64,000 bases of DNA from Flammula alnicola (lineage: Eukaryota > Basidiomycota > Agaricomycetes > Agaricales > Strophariaceae). The stretch lies in assembly GCA_015499995.1 (NCBI GenBank), contig JADNRV010000125.1, forward strand, positions 94,500-158,499, written 5' to 3'. The position numbers and the translations under genes are program-made. Below are positions 12,445-24,571 of the stretch, one piece after another; position 1 is the first letter of the stretch; every line of letters begins with the position of its first letter. The notes below the pieces were generated by a model that was given only the letters and a program-made list of their open reading frames with translations, made no database searches and had not been told where the DNA came from.

Positions 12445-14654
12445 TCAATATTCCGTCTCCTCCCAAGTCCTGCCCGCCGTCTTGACGTGACCTGTTTCCC
12501 GCTCGAAAAGTACCCCGCTGCGATCTTGGCGTCGATCTCCGCATGTGAATCGGGTGGTATGAGATGGTCTAAAGATTAGAATCATCAGGAAACCCCGCAA
12601 ACATCCAGAAAAAACGAAGAACGAAACACGCACCAGGGATATCATACGGCTTCCAAATCGTTATCCCGCTCTTCATGATCGCGTCGTACTTCATGTTGCT
12701 GATCGACACCATTTTGTCGACCTTCTTGATCCCGAGCCAGTGCAGGACGTCCGGCATTAGGGCGTCAAACCTCATGTCTTTGACCCCGGCGATCATCTCG
12801 GTGGATTTGAAGTACTTGTCGGCGGAGTCGCCGCCGCACTTGCAGAGGTTGTAGACGAGGTACCTTTTGAGGGGGGTTAAATAAGTGCGTGGAGGAATGG
12901 AGTGAGAGTGATATACGTACTTGGTAACTTCGCCTAGGGCACGTCCTTCTTTACGGAACTAAACGATGACGCCACCACCTACAAGTATAGAAAATAAACT
13001 GTAAGTAAACGGAACAGTGGAAATCATACATACCTTTCTGTGCTCCCTTAGTATATTCCTCCATAGCGTAGGTCAGGCGGGGCTTTCATGTACATATATC
13101 CAAGCCGAAAACATCAGACCCATTACCTATTAGCGAGTCAGCGCGATGAGAAAGAAGAGAAGATCCAACGATAGAAAAAAAAGAAAAAGAGAACTTACAT
13201 TCATCGTGGACGCGTAGGGTGAGTTCTTTGCTCTGGTCAGACATGAACACTGGGTCACCAACTGGAACGACAATATCTTCAGAATAAAAGTGAACCAGAA
13301 AGGACGGAATGACGTACAGATGCACATGGTCAAGCCACCAATAGGGGCAAGAAGACTTTGATATCTGGGCAGGTGATGAGTTCGGGGTACTTTCCACCTG
13401 TATCCTCGAACAACGCCCTTCGGAGAAGACTCTCGGATCTGAGGGAACACGCTCATGAGCATACAGAAATTAGAATAATAACGAACAAATTCAGAGCGAC
13501 TCACATCCCAACCTCTCAGTAATGCGAGGGAGATACCACACAGGCTCCACGGCCGCCTTGCTAAAGTATACCTCCATCCCCGGCTCCGAATCGCTTAGTG
13601 AGCCATCCACGTTCCTCAATGGCGCACTCCTTATAACAATGCTCCTATCCACCTCCAACTCGCCCCTCCGCGCTGAATCACCCAGCTCGCTCATCTTCAA
13701 ATGCGCTTTGCTAACGGCAATGCTCGGACGAACATCCGACCCCAGCTCCTCAATCTACTTTCTAAAAACCGACGGGACGAAGTGGCCCCACGGATCGAAT
13801 GACACGATCTTGGACAGGCGGACCAGGTGGGGTTGGGCGGGATATCTACGGGCGGCTGGGCATTGCTGCAGCCGGGCTTGTGCGTTGGTCTTGGGGTGGC
13901 CATGGCGATGGACAAAGCGCGGTAAATAGAGTAGGAGCTTGAGTGGGCACCCATCGCGTTGCGCTGCTTGATTTAGGAGGGGAGGCGCGAGCAGATGACA
14001 GGTCCACGTTCGCTGGCGGAGGCGGCACCCCAGTGGAGTGAGTGCGGGCCTGCGGCGCGATGCACTGTTGTTCGGGGTACGCTTGTGAGTGGATGGAGTC
14101 AACGAATGATTTTAAGGTAAAAGAAAAGCTGGATAGAACTGACTTGTAAGATTGATGCGACCCGGATACAGAAGTTTCTCCCTCTCCTTGTCCGTCAAGC
14201 CGCCTGTCATCCTTTCTACTGCTGGGGCCGCATTCACCAGTGTTGTCCGTGGTGGTGTGCTAGGAGCGGAGACAGTAGTGCCGCCAGGAGCACCGCCGCT
14301 AGGGGCGGTAGTATAGTAGGCATACTCGGCATCGCCAACGCAGAGATTCCTTGTCCAGGCTTAGGCTCGAGCGGCGAAATAGTAACGTTCTGAATATTTA
14401 AACTGTCCAGCTAATTCAACAAACACTCGATATCAATCAGTACAATCAGTATCAAACCACAGAACGGAATACGTGATGGACGAAAATTGTAAAACGAGAA
14501 ATTGAATATCAAACCATCATCAAAGTCGAACCATACGCCAAGAACAACGAACAAAAGACAAGAAACTTACTTTGGCTTGCATCCTCTGCTGCGTCACCTG
14601 GATCGCTTCCAACTGGCCCAAAATCTGCATCAATATCGCGTCGGACACTGGCAT
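12445..14654 (-). pseudogene. Urc1-like GTP cyclohydrolase II homolog, disrupted
   Basis: A minus-strand gene skeleton runs from ATG at 14654 (MPVSDAILMQILGQLEAIQV) to TAG/TGA at 12445 (RTWEETEY). Between them are ERMTGGLTDKEREKLLYPGR, GAHSSSYSIYRALSIAM, PPNPTWS, IVSFDPWGHFVPSVFRK, PSIAVSKAHLKMSEL, LTLRVHDEC, GSDVFGLDICT and FRKEGRALGEVTK. This order matches the fungal Urc1 type of GTP cyclohydrolase II-like proteins (uracil catabolism pathway), normally about 500 residues. It is broken: an in-frame TAG at 13755-13757 follows SVFRK, and another TAG at 12959-12961 replaces a residue just before FRKEGR. Several exon frames no longer connect, and the second zinc-ligand Cys segment is degraded. 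It is most likely a dead paralog. Confidence 0.7.
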
Positions 14655-17355
14655 CTTGTTTGGTTTATGGTTCCTTGTGTGGCGTTGCCGTTCAGGCTGT
14701 CTGTAAGTCTTCTCAAGGATAGTACCTTCCTTGGCTCACGTTGACGGTCGACAGTCACAAGAGTGTTCGATATCAAAGATCCGATAGCAAAAGGAGAAAA
14801 GAGAGAAACAGACCAGAGTCAGTGTGATATAAGTTTGGTTGACATGACAAGATGATCCGGAGGTCCTAAATCCGTCTCGTCCGCATGTCCGGCCCAGTTG
14901 ATGCCGCTTATAGCACTCTTATAGCATAATCAATTATCGAGTATGTGCAGGTGCGGCCCAGTGAGATATGTAACGGATGGCTCTAAGCACTATGATATCA
15001 ATGAAACGGCGCGTGCAAGAAACTCCACCTTTTATAAAATCAAGTACAGCTGATTTCGTCGTATCTATGGTATTATCGGAGGGTGGCAGCCGCGTTGCGT
15101 AGCATTTACCGTGCCGTACTGCTTGGGAGATAGATAACTACTTATGCATCGTTATCCACCCCAGGACAGGTTGCCTGTTCATTGCGAAATTCGCCTAAAA
15201 TCCTATCTCTCCCACGAATCCGACCGTGCATTTCCAAAAAAAAATTGCAGGAATATGTCTTCTGGCGCTGTCGTTTGCCTTAGCCATTCCCATCATAGAA
15301 AAAGCAACTATATGTACGATTTTTTGCGGGGCGTTCTGGCCCCTGGGTGACGGAGAATAACTCTACATGACAGATGCGCAGAGCTAGCGAGGCTCATTCG
15401 CACGTCAATAGCCACTCCACACCACAGATGGATCCGGCCGCGCCGCACAAATGTAGCACGGTTTTGGAACGGTAAAGTGGACCCTCCTAGACATACATGC
15501 AGGAAGGTCTCCGACTGCCACTGTCCCAAGAACCATTCCTCGAAGACGATGCATTCGACGGCTTGCATCAATGGGATCTGCTCCTGTGATAACCCTGTCA
15601 TCGGATTGATAAGGACGTAATTTATGTTGAATGTCGTACAGGCGATCGGGAACGCACCCATTACGAAGGCAATTGGAAACCTGATGGTTGGTGCGTGCCT
15701 CGGCCTAGCAGCCAAAACCACCCTCAAGGTATATGGACGACTTTGTATGATCAAAATCCTGTGTGGAAGCAAGATCTGATGCGCGCTATTGATGTAGGTT
15801 GCATTGCAAGCATTCCCATACGTCGGGCCAAGTCATATCGACCAAGCAACTAAGAAGATTTTGACTAAGGTTTTGTAAGGACGACAAGGCATTGTGAGGG
15901 CGACGTTCAAGGCTAGTGATTGGAATACACGGGGCACTGGCGAAGTGATGTCGAAATAGTTCATATTGCAAACACGATTCGACTTCCGTATAAACAACTC
16001 ATAAAAATTAATCCAAGTCGATAGCATAAGTGCGATAGGTCGTTGAGCGTCTAGCAGACGGCTCACCTTAACAAGTACATTCTTCATATCACTTGTATGA
16101 TTTGAGGATATGAAATCAGACATTACAGGAAGAAATGAAAATGCGACGACATGGCCAAGACATGGCATTGGATATGGACAGAATTGTGCAAGACGTAATG
16201 TCCTCTACAGGATCTGTCAAGACTTGGGACGAACGGCAATTTCAATGAAGAGTCGGCTTTGACCGCGTTCCCCGACTACTCCTGGTGACAACAATATTAG
16301 GAAACCCGTGAAGGCCCTTTTCAGAATCATTCAGTTATCGACAGTATATACTGCAAGCCGACTGAGATGAGAGAGGTCATGCAAACTGCACAATGCGATA
16401 CTGCACTGCGCTGTCTCGACATGTTCCGGAGCACATCCGAGAGCAGCTACCTTGGACTGCTCCATCTGATGACAACAGACCTGCCTATCAGCTTTGCTAC
16501 CAAAGCGTCGAGCCAGAAGTCATTCTTTGGTCAATCTTCGGGTCTAATTTTGGCCATCAACATTCATTTGCTAACTGTCTTTTCCATTCTGAATACCGCC
16601 AGCCGATTCCTTACGTACTCGATGCTGAGCACTGAGTACTGAAGCCTGATCAACCTAACATTACCCGGGGCAGATCCACCTGATTCCTACCAGAGAAAAT
16701 GACGACCATCATAGCTCCTTACCGCCATCTTACCACTTTCACTGGAGGAAATGGGGCGACTGGATCTCCGTTGGAGACAGCAGATCCAGGACGTTCAGTA
16801 GAATTTCCCACTACCCATGTGACACCTTGTGTGACTAAGGTGCCATCACTGATGGCATAGCCTCACGAGCTCGTGGTGGCTATTTTTACCCATTAACAAT
16901 GGATGAGCTCGTGTTAATTAAGGAATGGGCAAGCTTGAGGTAGATCAATGGATGAGCCCACCATCAGGGCCAATGGCGGAGCTGTTTGCCCTTGGATGCA
17001 TGGACAAGCTCTTGTTCCATTGATGGACAAGCTCGTCAAATTGGTGTTTTTGGGCTGGGGGGGGGAGGATTTTGTCGATATATTATATAGATTCTGCATT
17101 ACCTCTTGCTCAGTAATATATTGAATTGCTATGCAGGAGCCATTTTGCATCAGAATTTGCATTGAACGCCAAATTCAGTGATTCCTCAGGGAAACCCTCT
17201 GACAAGTGTGTCTGATCTCTAGGGAAATATATCTGACTTCCGGAAAAGTGTATTTAACTTCCGGGGAGGTGTGTCTGATCTCCAGGAAAGTGCAGCTGAC
17301 TTCCAGAAAAGTGTGTCTGACTTCCCGGGAAATGTGTCTGCCTTCTAGGAAAGTG
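14655..17355. other. Gene-poor decayed region
   Basis: No gene supported. Two minus-strand open stretches (15308-15772 and 15833-16168) have hydrophobic segments but no start, splice logic or recognised motif, and may be relics of a membrane protein. A G-tract sits at about 17056. Confidence 0.35.
17200..17355. repeat. ~28-bp degenerate tandem repeat (TCTGACTTCCGGGAAAGTG)
   Basis: About five to six imperfect units with the core GTGTCTGACTTCCGGGAAA end directly at a TTAGGGTTATGGG junction. This is probably an ancestral subtelomeric minisatellite. Confidence 0.6.
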
Positions 17356-17412
17356 TTAGGGTTATGGGACTATATTGCTAGGGATCCCTAGGGATTTTTA
17401 GTAGGGATCCCT
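17356..17412 (+). mobile_element. 5' remnant of the TTAGGG-linked composite repeat
   Basis: Starts TTAGGGTTATGGGACTATAT and continues through the GGGATCCCTAGGG palindromes, nearly identical to the first ~55 bp of the two long copies at 24571 and 45174. It then diverges into unrelated sequence, so only the telomere-proximal 5' tip remains. Confidence 0.7.
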
Positions 17413-17439
17413 GGCCTAATTCCAAAGGATTTCAACAGC

Positions 17440-18610
17440 TTCGTTGCATTCAGGCGTTCCGTAGGAATTTCGACATTCTGACTTCCGATTCGGATTCCCC
17501 GACCTTGAAAACCCCCCCTAGGTATTTCAGATCACCCGAAACCACCCACGGGGAGGGGGTAAATTAAATAAACAGTTTAATCGTACGAAAAATCGAATAT
17601 TTGGGCGTTCCGGTACGCCTGCAGAACGTCAATCTAAAAATAGTTTGGGCATTCATGGCGTTCCCAGCGTCAATCTAAAAATAAAGTAGACGCTCCTGGC
17701 GTTCTCGGCCATCATGTCAGGGACCGGTACGCCTATCCGATGCATGATGTCATTGCATCAAGACGTTCCCGAGGCGTTCTTTGATTCCCTTTGGCATTCC
17801 CGACATGTTCCGTAGGCATTCCGTAGGCGTTCTTCTTTGTGGCCTCTGGCGTTCTTGCTGTCTGGTGGGTACCCTTGGCATTGCGTCATGCACTGGGCGT
17901 TCTTCTTTCAGTATTGCGTCATGCACTGGGCGTTCCTCTTTCAGTAGGGCGTCTGCCATGGCGTTCCACTGGCATTCCTGAAGCGTTCCACTGGCATTCC
18001 TCTTTTGCCAGTGCCCTAACCCACAGCGTAGCTTTTGGTGGGGTGCGTACCGGGCGTCCCGGGCATTCCTTCTTTCTTTTGGTAGTGCGTGTACCCGTGG
18101 CATAGCTTTGGTTGCGTACCGTGCGTGCCGTGCATACCATGCGCACTGGGCGTGCCGGCCATCCCTTCCTTCTTTTGGCAGTGCACATACCCATGGCATA
18201 GCTTTGGTGGAGTGCGTACCATGCGTGCCGTGCGTACCGTGCGTGCCGTGCATCCCTTCTCTCTTTTGCCAGTGCTTGCCAGTGCGCGTACCCGTGGCGT
18301 AGCTTAGGGAGAGCGCGTGCCGTGCATACCGTGCATACCGTGCATGCTGGGCATCCCTTCTCTTTTTTGCCAGTGCGCTTACTCACAGCGTCCTCTGCGC
18401 ATTCCTGAGGTGTTCCATTGACATTCCTCTTTTGGCAGCGCCCGTACCCACAGCGTCGCTTTTGGTAGGGTGCGCACCGGGCGTCCCGGCCTTCTCTTCT
18501 CTCTTTTGGTAGTGCGCGTACCCATGGCAGTTGCGTACCAGGTGTGCCGAGCATCCCTTCTTTCTTTTGGCAGTGCGCGTACCCATGGCGTACTGTCAGT
18601 GTTCTGTCCC
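17440..18610. repeat. GCGTTCC/GCATTCC-rich minisatellite region upstream of copy 1
   Basis: A short heptamer (GGCGTTCC or GGCATTCC) recurs from about 17450 to 18000. It is followed by ~70-80-bp higher-order units containing TTCTTTTGGCAGTGCGCGTA, CCCATGGC and GTGCGTACCGTGCGTGCC (18000-18610). Long open frames on both strands here are by-products of the repeats. A structurally similar but different (CTTTCC) tract precedes the leader at 27274. Confidence 0.65.
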
Positions 18611-18714
18611 TTTCACATTCTTCCATTGCCATCCACTGCATCCCTCGGCCCTCGGACTGTCCTAGTCTCCTTCTCAGTATTATTCCATGGGGGTTCCTGT
18701 CAGTCTTGTGCAAC

Positions 18715-18910
18715 TATGGCGCATACGCTATACTGACTATATGCGCTATTATAGCGCATACGCTATACTTACTACATGCATGCTGTAATAGCGCATATGT
18801 TATACATACTACATGCACACTATAACAGCGCATATGCTATACTTACTATGCGCGCACTATAACAGCGCATATGCTATACTTACTATACGCGCACTATAAC
18901 AGTGCACAGC
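18715..18910. repeat. ~45-bp AT-rich tandem repeat
   Basis: Four to five units with the core AGCGCATATGCTATACTTAC followed by an A/G variable segment and GCGCACTATAAC. Many units contain small palindromes (GCGCATATGC-type). Confidence 0.7.
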
Positions 18911-19019
18911 GCCTAGAGACTTAAAGGCGTAGGACCCTTCCTTAATTGGAAATGTCCTCAACACAGCTGCAGCTCCCGAGCAAGCGATCGCTCTGCAATG
19001 ATCTCTCTTGATCCACCCA

Positions 19020-19042
19020 CTCACCCGGCATAATGCTGTGAG
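19020..19042 (+). promoter_or_regulatory. Shared leader hairpin, copy 1
   Basis: The stem CTCAC / GTGAG encloses a second stem GGCAT / ATGCT with a one-base loop and a 2-nt bulge (CC) on the 5' side. It lies ~490 bp upstream of the copy 1 start and is followed by a pyrimidine-rich tract. The outer stem has a compensatory change relative to the CCCAC / GTGGG of other copies. Confidence 0.65.
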
Positions 19043-19533
19043 TTATCCCCCACCCCTTTGTTCTACCTCTGGTGCTTCTCTGGACATGGATTCTTTGCTT
19101 TCATGTCGGTGTCAAGGAACATGAAAGATTGACGCGACATTCCTTTTGACATGGGCTGCTTCTCGATGATCGAGACTGGGTTTCTAAACATCACACCTGT
19201 CCGATGTGAGCTCCGGGTAGCATTTCTCCATTGAATATGTATAAATTCATGTCTGACGATGCGAAGAATGTCTTCTATGTCGATCCTTGCTCTCTTCTAC
19301 GACGATCCTTGCTCTCTTCTATGTCGATCACAGGTCTAGAACATGTATGAATGAGGTATTCTATCTCTTATCATCGAAATGATATCAAATTCACATGATC
19401 TTTCCAGAATCTACCCTTATTTTCGTCCCAAGAATGCCAAAGTACTAAGTCCATGGATTCTCCATTGCAAAAGGTGTGAATCCCGTTCTTTGTCTTGTCC
19501 CTCTCTTTTCTGAAAGCCTGCTACACAGTCGAC

Positions 19534-22498
19534 ATGAGCGCTGTTCCCTCTGCTGCTGTTCCGTCGGCCCCACCTGCTAGAACATCTATGTCTGCTGGTC
19601 CTGCTGAGGGGACGTCTGCTGCGGCTATGACTTCTTCTGGGTCTGTTCCTCCTTCTGGCAAGCAAGACCGCTCAAGCAAATACCTTCAGCGCGTCAAACA
19701 CCAGGAAAAGGCGCAGGTTAGGTACCGCGATCTGGACGAGACTTTCGATGTGACTCGCGGAGAGTTGCACAGCTTCTGGTGTGTTCGGTGTACAAAGGCC
19801 TATGAGGATCCTGTTAGCCTACGAGTGCATTACTTTATTATGCAATCATACCATGGCTCACTACTTTTAGAAACACGCCGTTACCTGTTCACAAATCCCT
19901 GGTGCCCATTCTCCGCGGTCGACGCTGTCCCCTGCACTGGACCCGCAGATGCTAACCGATACCGATCTGGATGAATCCACTCTGAAGGAGGCGCTCAGAA
20001 GAGATTTGATCACTGTCCCGCCACACCCATTTGGAGAGGTCATCGTCATTGTATCGGATAGCGATACATCCGACAACGAGGAGTTGGAGCACCTTCCATT
20101 ATCAAAATTCGATCCGTCTTCTGTCATTCATGAGCCAGACGAGTACACCATCATTAACCATCCCACAATCAATCTCCCTGCTCTCGGAATCGTCATCAAC
20201 ACTCTTCTGAAGTGCGTTATATGCCTTCATTGCTCACGCGCAGTCGAATTCACAGGGATAGAGCGCCATATCCACACTCATCTCAAATTTGTCAACATAC
20301 CGGACGCTCTCAGTGAGGATCTTGGAACTGAATTCGGACTTGTGCCGCTCAAGGAGATTGGATACTTTTCAGCTCCAATCCCTCCTGTTTTTGGCATCCC
20401 TATTTATGAAGATCCGTATTATTTTTGTGGAAAGTGTCATCGCGGGTATCAAGACTATCCCACCCTTCGGAGTCATCAGTCAAACAAGGAACGTTGTACT
20501 GTGGAGCGCAAGGAGAAGTCTTTTCATGTCGGCTATGCGCAGTCTATCACAAAAGGGTCTCGCAAGCGAAATTTCCAGGTCGACATTGCGTGTTTACGGT
20601 CTCGGGAGGAGATCGACTATGCGAACTTGTTTGAAGTGCACCATCCTCCTCCTCTCAACTTCTCACAGCTACCTATGCGATCTCCGGAGGACGAGCAAAA
20701 CCTTGGCCAGTTTTTCTACCGAGAGAAATGGGCGTCCTTTGTAGCGGGTTATACACCGGAGGAGATACGCGAGGCTTGTAGAGGAGCTATGCCGGACGAA
20801 CCGGTTGGACAGGCTCTCAAGGCTGCGGCGAATCGTTATATCACAAATATACAGGCGTCCATTCAGGATCAGCAAACTTACGGCTTCTTGAAGTCGATCG
20901 CTCAGATCTCTCCTGGGCATGTCTTTATTCTATTCTCTTGTCTTGCATATCACTAACTAGGCATTCAGGAGTGAAAGCGGTTACCACTTCAACCATATTC
21001 TGAAAGACGCGGTCACCAAGTATGCAGGCGTTCTCCATTGCCTACTCTTCAGTGTCATACGGAGTATGGATGTGAAATGGAGCAGCAAAGTCCGATATCC
21101 GGAGATGGATGGCGCTCAAAAGGCCGAGTTTAACACTCTCATAGCCGCTCTGTCTACCCCGGATACCGCCGCTATTGATAAAGCTTTTCACAAGGCGTGC
21201 TACGTTTTGTTTGCCCATCAACGCCATCAGTATCCTGCTAGCTGTGGCCTCGACAAATTCTTTTCTCCCGTCAATGCCTTTGTGGTTTACGCCTCTGTGC
21301 ACGAAGGTGGAAATTTTCGAAAGGCGGGTGTTATTACGCAAACACTTGCCGCCATAATCTATTCTATCCGGACGACTATGCTCTTTCAGACGATCAACAT
21401 CTCATCTCGTGAAAAAATTTCCGTATTCGAGTAGGTGTCATTTTTTCTGGGAACAACCATCTGAATCTGATTACCCTTGTCCAAAGCGCATATCCTCAAG
21501 TTCAACAATACCTCCAGGACCGTCAAGAAACTCCACTCTCTTTCATCTTCAATGTCTATCGACTTCTCGCTACTATTCGGTCCAGCGAAGCCAATAGCGA
21601 GGCATTTACGTTCACGGATGTCAACGGGCGTGAAATTTCTCATGAGGGGAATCTCATCCGTATCGATGACATTAAACGGATGATTGACGGCGAGCTCGTG
21701 CCGTTCAACGAGTACCTGAAGCGAGAGATATTCTTCGGAGAAGATGTCGCCGCCAACCTCTTGCCCAAATTCGAGATCGAGGACCTGGTGGATAATATCC
21801 AGAACCATTCTACTGGCTATAGCTTCATTGAAGATGAGCGGAATGGCTTTGGAAAATACCGCTTCTCATACGGTCGATGGCTGCTGTCTGATCCCAATCG
21901 AGCCCATCGGTTTGTCTACAGGCATAACGGAAAGCTCGTCTGGAGAGCAATTCCGGCGTTTGATCTTTTGAAGAAGCTGGAGCATGTTCGCGCTCTTCTT
22001 TCTGCTCCTCTTGCGGCTAGCACTGGACCGACGACTAGGGCTACAGAGTTTGCGCGTAATCTGTTTCGAAATTCGCCTGGGGCTACCCGAAATGTCATGA
22101 TCCTCTACCATCTCCTGTGTATTGTTGCGATCCAAGACAAGACCTCTCATCGCCGCCTCAAGGACCGATTTGTTCCTCACACGCCGACCAGAGAATGGGC
22201 GATGGCGCTCATAATCAACCTCGTCTTCTTTCGTCCTTTTGAGGAATTTCTAGTTGGCATCTTCATGGATAGCTACGCGATCGATCGGTATCGATATCAG
22301 CTCTGGCCTGGACTCAAGAGCACAATGACGGGTGAAAAGTTTGGAGAACTCTTTGGCGCCATGACCGAGAAATACCTCGGGAAATCGTACAGTGTTAGGG
22401 TAGTGGAGATCCTCACCACCGCCGGAGCAGTGGCAAGGGCGTACCGTTGTGTTGGGGTTCAAGCGGGATGCAAAAGGGCTCAAGTCGTCTTGACTTGA
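19534..22498 (+). pseudogene. Telomere-linked OrsD / tyrosine-recombinase / helicase gene, copy 1, truncated in the recombinase domain
   Basis: Start at 19534 (MSAVPSAAVPSAPPARTS). Inferred introns follow about 19805 (giving the finger FWCVRCTKAYEDPVSLRKH with the next exon), 20919 (GC-AG) and 21432. OrsD-like zinc fingers follow: CLHCSRAVEF..HIHTH and CGKCHRGYQDYPTLRSH. Then come HLTYSIR-type and FEIEDLVDNIQ blocks homologous to copy 2, and the first catalytic Arg of a tyrosine recombinase in TTRATEFARN (Arg at 22037-22039). Homology to copy 2 ends at about 22391 in KSYSV. The next bases are GTTAGGGT, a telomere-like junction, then ~100 bp of unrelated frame to a stop at 22498. The HxxR, His and Tyr of the active site and the whole helicase are absent. 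It is likely a fossil of a former chromosome end. Confidence 0.8.
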
Positions 22499-23888
22499 AA
22501 GCAACTTTTCGGTTGAACCTCTTCAGTGCATCCTGGCTCGTATTTATACTGCCTGAGCATAGGCAGTGTACCAACGTGCGGGTATTATTGCGCGAGATGG
22601 CGCAATAATGGTGCGATAAGGTGTGTTAAGCCTTGCCGTCCAAGCCGACCCACGGTTCTTAGCTTCCGCCTGGACAGGTGACCGCGAACGGACCCATCGA
22701 AGCATGGCATGAAACACGCGGCCGATTACCCGGAACCCATGCATGTACTTTTCATACATGACTCACGTTCCAGCAGCATGTGGTGGGGCCTAACCGGCTA
22801 ACCACCGCTGTACTGGAAACAAAAATAGCGTGTGCGTGCGCCACAATTCTAATAATAATAATGCTTCTAAAGAAGCCGGAACCGGCAGCGGTACAGTTTT
22901 CCCACTGGCGACCCCAGGTCTCTAAATATAGCAACACATGCGTAACCAACGTGTGACAGGCAAGGGGTATCCGGCTTTCCATGCCGTGCCCGCACTAGAC
23001 CGGTTACTACCCGGCCCCGAGCATGTACTCCCGCGCTTAACATTCGGAACCTAGCGCCTAAATGTAATTAGAGCGCGCGTTAACGCACGGGTATATCTCA
23101 ACCACAATACGTCCGCAACGATAAAAACACAAGTCGGACCGAGATGCCCGAGAAGCCCGAAGCTCCCCGAACACCAGCCAGAATAGCAGTGTACGTCCTT
23201 GCCGTCACCCCTGGACTACTCCAACTGTTCCCGATCTCAAGGCCGAAGCCTTGCTAAGGTTGGTATATTCTCCACTCCCACCCCAACGAACTTCCCGCCG
23301 GGTCGCGGTCCCTTAACCACACCACTGCGCTGCACCGCGACTAAGCCGTATCGAACGTTCTGTTCCCCGCACAGCCGCCGTAAAGCTACCGTTTGGGCGT
23401 ACTAGTAAGAGATCGAGGGGTGCATCGGCGAACCTTCGCCCCAAGATAGCCGTCACTTGGCGTATCCTCGCGTTTTAATATCTCGAGTACATAGCTCGTG
23501 TTTAAGACCCGAGGGCCCCCTTACTAACCGAAGCTTTTAGGGTACTTGCGTCACTTACAGACATAAACTCTGGGACTCCTGTTGGTAATATTTCAACCTA
23601 AGGGCGCCTACAGTCCACTCAGCTGGTCCGATCCCTGAAGCGATCATCTGCAGGTTGGGGGATCAAATCCCAATGACAACTTGCACTGTCTTATTTTAGA
23701 ACGAACGACTACGCTCGATACTAACGAATTACCTAGTGCCTGATATCGATTAAGACGAACCAGGGCCTATTACGGTTTCCATACCTTCCATACTACCTTC
23801 GGCTAGGGTTCTGGGTTAACGGTTAGGGTTCGGGTTCGGGTTTGAACCGAGCCTAAAAGGCAAATAGTAAATATCTTCGTTTGGATAT
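22399..23888. other. Unassigned spacer after truncated copy 1
   Basis: No coding region is supported. It holds a tRNA-like Pol III promoter pair (see 23635-23689) and, near the end (23807-23853), degenerate telomere-like bases such as CTAGGGTTCTGGGTTAACGG and TTAGGGTTCGGGTTCGGG. Parts look like a decayed transposon or LTR, but I could not define ends. Confidence 0.4.
23635..23689 (+). other. tRNA-like A/B box pair (possible SINE head)
   Basis: CTCAGCTGG resembles the 3' part of a Pol III A box and GATCAAATC matches the B-box consensus GWTCRANNC. They are about 40 bp apart. The anticodon stem does not pair, so it is not a functional tRNA; a tRNA-derived SINE or pseudogene is more likely. Confidence 0.3.
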
Positions 23889-24571
23889 TTAACCCAACGA
23901 GGGCTCTTCTCCGAAAAATGTATCGTCGAAGAGTACCAGATCGTCCGCAATAATGGGACTATCTTCTTCAGAATTTTGTAGAGGTAGAGCATGTGTTACC
24001 GAGCTCAATACCTCACGTCTCATCTTACCCACAACATCGCCCAGGTTAGGCAAACGTTTGCGGGAGACAAGCCATCGTGCAGTCGTTAGACCAACTTTAC
24101 GAACGTCGATCACGTCCCTGACCTCCATACTGTTACTGGTAAACCCCATGGGGCGCAGATACGTAAGGGAGATATCATCCCAACCGAAGTCAGGATTGTT
24201 CAGGGTATCAACCGCTTCCAAATCTATAGGCAACTTAACAGCCGGAACTGACTGGTCACCGTTCGACTCGTCCACTGACATCGACACTTCCTCCTGGGCT
24301 GGATCCGGAGACCCACTCACGTCAACATCCATCGGTTCGGCCGGAGCCAACCCGCGACGAACATCGAACCCAAGTCCTTCCGCGTACTTTGCGATGGTAG
24401 TATAATCAATACTAGATATATCGGCTCCGTAACGGGACTTAGCGAATTCGTAAAGTCGGGATAACCTGTTCGAGCGAACCTCGGACAGACTGGTTATCCA
24501 GCGTTTAACGACAACATTCTGAAGTTCTCGTAGGTTGAACGCTTCCCAGATCGGGTTGAACTCTGATTTAG
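23889..24571 (-). pseudogene. 5'-truncated gene of unknown function cut at a TTAGGG-like junction
   Basis: A single open minus-strand frame of about 225 residues runs into the junction at 24567-24580 without a start codon. It contains FNPIWEAFNLRELQNVVVKR, YEFAKSRYGADISSIDY, an acidic linker (EPMDVDVSGSPDPAQEEVSM), WDDISLTYLRPMGF, VRKVGLTTARWLVSRKRLP and ends at TAG 23889. An internal ATG at 24350 could allow a 153-residue product. No family is recognised. The abrupt loss of its 5' part at TTTAGGGTTAGG supports breakage and telomere healing at this point. Confidence 0.55.

Noticed and set aside
15308..16168. Membrane-protein gene on the minus strand
   Set aside because: Hydrophobic stretches only; no consistent start, introns or recognised motif.
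17750..18713. Long open frames on both strands in the GCGTTCC/GTGCGTACC repeats
   Set aside because: Frames arise from the repeat units and have low-complexity His/Gly/Thr or Cys/Val-rich content on opposite strands at the same place.
22500..23880. LTR retrotransposon or solo LTR
   Set aside because: No paired direct repeats, primer-binding site or target duplication could be found.
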